6,385 nt of DNA, taken from positions 1 through 6,385 of the forward strand of contig QHOM01000006.1 of NCBI GenBank assembly GCA_003218785.1, in the 5' to 3' direction. The notes below the pieces were generated by a model. That model worked only from the letters and a program-made list of their open reading frames with translations. It was not told where the DNA came from and searched no databases. The position numbers were made by a program, and so were the translations under genes. Shown here one piece after another: positions 5,156 to 6,385 of this stretch (positions are counted from its first letter, which is position 1; every line of letters starts with the position of its first letter). Source of the stretch: Verrucomicrobiota bacterium (GTDB taxonomy: Bacteria > Verrucomicrobiota > Verrucomicrobiia > Chthoniobacterales > UBA10450).

Positions 5156-6385
5156 CGTTGGGCGAGCGGGTTAGCCGTGGCCGCTTTTTCGGTGATTTCC
5201 CGCCGAAGAGCGGTGGGACTGGCGCCACGCGCGCGTGTCCACCAGAGAACAATAGGCGAAGCGATAAAGATCGAGGAGTAGGTGCCCACGACCACACCAA
5301 CGATGATGGCGAGAGAAAAGTCGCGCAGCACGGCGCCGCCAAAGAAGAACAGGCAAAGAATCGGGATAAGCGTCACTGTGCTTGTAAGAATGGTGCGGCT
5401 TAGCGTCTGGTTGATGCTCGAGTTCATAATTTCCTCGATCGTGCCGCGTCGCCCGCTGGCCAGGCCTTCCCGGATCCGGTCGTAAACGACAATGGTGTCG
5501 TTAATGGAATAACCGGCGATGGTTAGGACGGCGCCAACCATCGTTAGAGTCAGCTCGCGGCCGAGGAGCGAGAACATGCCAACCGTCATGAGCACGTCGT
5601 GCAGGAGCGCGACAATCGCTCCCACCGCAAAGGAAAGTTCGAAGCGGAAGGTTACGAAAATTAAGATGCCGAGAATGCCGAGGCCGAGCGCGATGAGCGA
5701 GCTTTTCGCAAGTTCACCGCCCACGAGCGCGCCCACGCGTTCCGAGCCTTCAACTTTAAATCCGGTGCCTGGAATTGTCTGCATGATTTGCTTTTCCACT
5801 TTATCGCTCGTCTTCAGTGGAGTACGGACGGTGATGTAGCTCTTGCCGCCCTGGGTGGATTCCTGAATTGACGCGTCGGCAAATCCGATCGGCTTGAGCG
5901 CATCGCGCACTTGTCCGATGTCGATCTTGCCCGGTGCGCTCAATGTGATCAGGTCGCCGCCGCGAAAATCGACGCCAAAGTTACGGTCCCCACGCGTGTA
6001 AAATGCCAACGCGCCGGCCAGAAGCAGGGCGAGCGAGCACATGCAGGCAAGAAAGCCTTTGCCGAGGAAGTTGATGTTTTGCGCCGAAATCAAATGCAAC
6101 ATCGAGATGCGCTTCAACCGTCCAGTATCGACAAACCAGCCGAGGCAGTTCCGCCCCACGATGAGGGCCGTGAACAACGAGGCCAAAATGCCGAGCGTAA
6201 GTGAGATGGCGAATCCTTTCACCGGGCCGCTCGCCTTCCAAAACAGGATCGCCGCCGTTATCAAAGTCGTCACGTTGGCGTCGAAGATGGAGCTAAAAGC
6301 TTTCTCGTAGGCTGTCTTTACCGCGACCTTGAGCGATTTTCCGAGAGCCATTTCTTCACGTAATCGTTCGTAAATGAGCACATTC
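5152..6385 (-). CDS. secDF: SecDF fusion protein translocase, C-terminal part (end of SecD plus complete SecF)
   Basis: The frame is open to the right edge (A-A-T then GTG encode N-V before L-I-Y-E-R), so the visible GTG at 6381 is internal. Numbered from it, residues 1-90 are the last SecD membrane region (L-I-Y-E-R-L-R-E-E, F-D-A-N-V-T-T-L-I, G-F-A-I-S-L-T-L-G-I). SecF follows: first membrane segment ~106-128, then the F-G-V-D-F-R-G-G signature (135-142), a periplasmic domain to ~225, and five segments with L-L-H-D-V (Asp262), G-Y-S-I-N-D-T-I-V-V-Y-D-R-I-R-E (290-305) and S-I-N-Q-T-L-S-R-T (322-330). SecDF uses the ion gradient to pull proteins out of the SecYEG channel at the inner membrane. 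SecD and SecF are joined in one chain, with no stop between them. The stop TAG comes from the adjoining REP. Confidence 0.93.
   Translation of the reverse strand, partial: NVLIYERLREEMALGKSLKVAVKTAYEKAFSSIFDANVTTLITAAILFWKASGPVKGFAISLTLGILASLFTALIVGRNCLGWFVDTGRLKRISMLHLISAQNINFLGKGFLACMCSLALLLAGALAFYTRGDRNFGVDFRGGDLITLSAPGKIDIGQVRDALKPIGFADASIQESTQGGKSYITVRTPLKTSDKVEKQIMQTIPGTGFKVEGSERVGALVGGELAKSSLIALGLGILGILIFVTFRFELSFAVGAIVALLHDVLMTVGMFSLLGRELTLTMVGAVLTIAGYSINDTIVVYDRIREGLASGRRGTIEEIMNSSINQTLSRTILTSTVTLIPILCLFFFGGAVLRDFSLAIIVGVVVGTYSSIFIASPIVLWWTRARGASPTALRREITEKAATANPLAQR

Noticed and set aside
1..6385. A new defence or multi-gene system
   Set aside because: All intact genes belong to well-known housekeeping families; the only accessory DNA is the dead RAYT element and REPs.

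Overview
The window looks like a piece of a bacterial chromosome, moderately GC-rich by eye. The best guess is a soil Verrucomicrobiota (Spartobacteria / Chthoniobacterales-like). That guess rests on the compact haem operon, a one-piece SecDF, and several GTAG-headed REP palindromes with a RAYT-type transposase remnant. It is an inference, not something read directly from the sequence.

Left part (1-4641, plus strand): a tetrapyrrole operon. It starts inside a membrane protein of the CcsA/HemX cytochrome c assembly family. Then come hemA (glutamyl-tRNA reductase, ATGA overlap with the first gene), hemC (hydroxymethylbilane synthase) and a cobA-hemD fusion (uroporphyrinogen-III methyltransferase + synthase, 17-base overlap with hemC). 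Together they take glutamyl-tRNA to glutamate semialdehyde, porphobilinogen to hydroxymethylbilane, and hydroxymethylbilane to uroporphyrinogen III and precorrin-2. HemL, HemB and the later steps lie outside the window. The membrane protein links the operon to use of haem in cytochrome c maturation.

The operon is interrupted at one place. A 521-base element (1629-2149) sits exactly between hemA and hemC. It is bounded by a perfect 26-base inverted repeat, each arm being a REP hairpin with a GTAG head. Inside is a decayed RAYT (REP-associated tyrosine transposase): its reading frame can be followed across all three frames, with two internal stops, about three frameshifts and a lost HUH histidine. 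The hemA stop codon is the TAG of the REP head.

Right part (4642-6385, minus strand): rpsU (ribosomal protein bS21), converging on the haem operon, and upstream of it the C-terminal two-fifths or so of a SecDF fusion that runs off the right edge. The roughly 270 bases between secDF and rpsU hold no gene but are packed with palindromes: a REPIN-like pair of inverted GTAG heads, a second type of REP whose GTAG supplies the secDF stop codon, a third GTAG-bearing palindromic block, and a possible rpsU promoter.

I do not see a new multi-gene system. The unusual content is the REP/RAYT biology: three or four different GTAG palindrome types in 6.4 kb, two of which provide stop codons of conserved genes.
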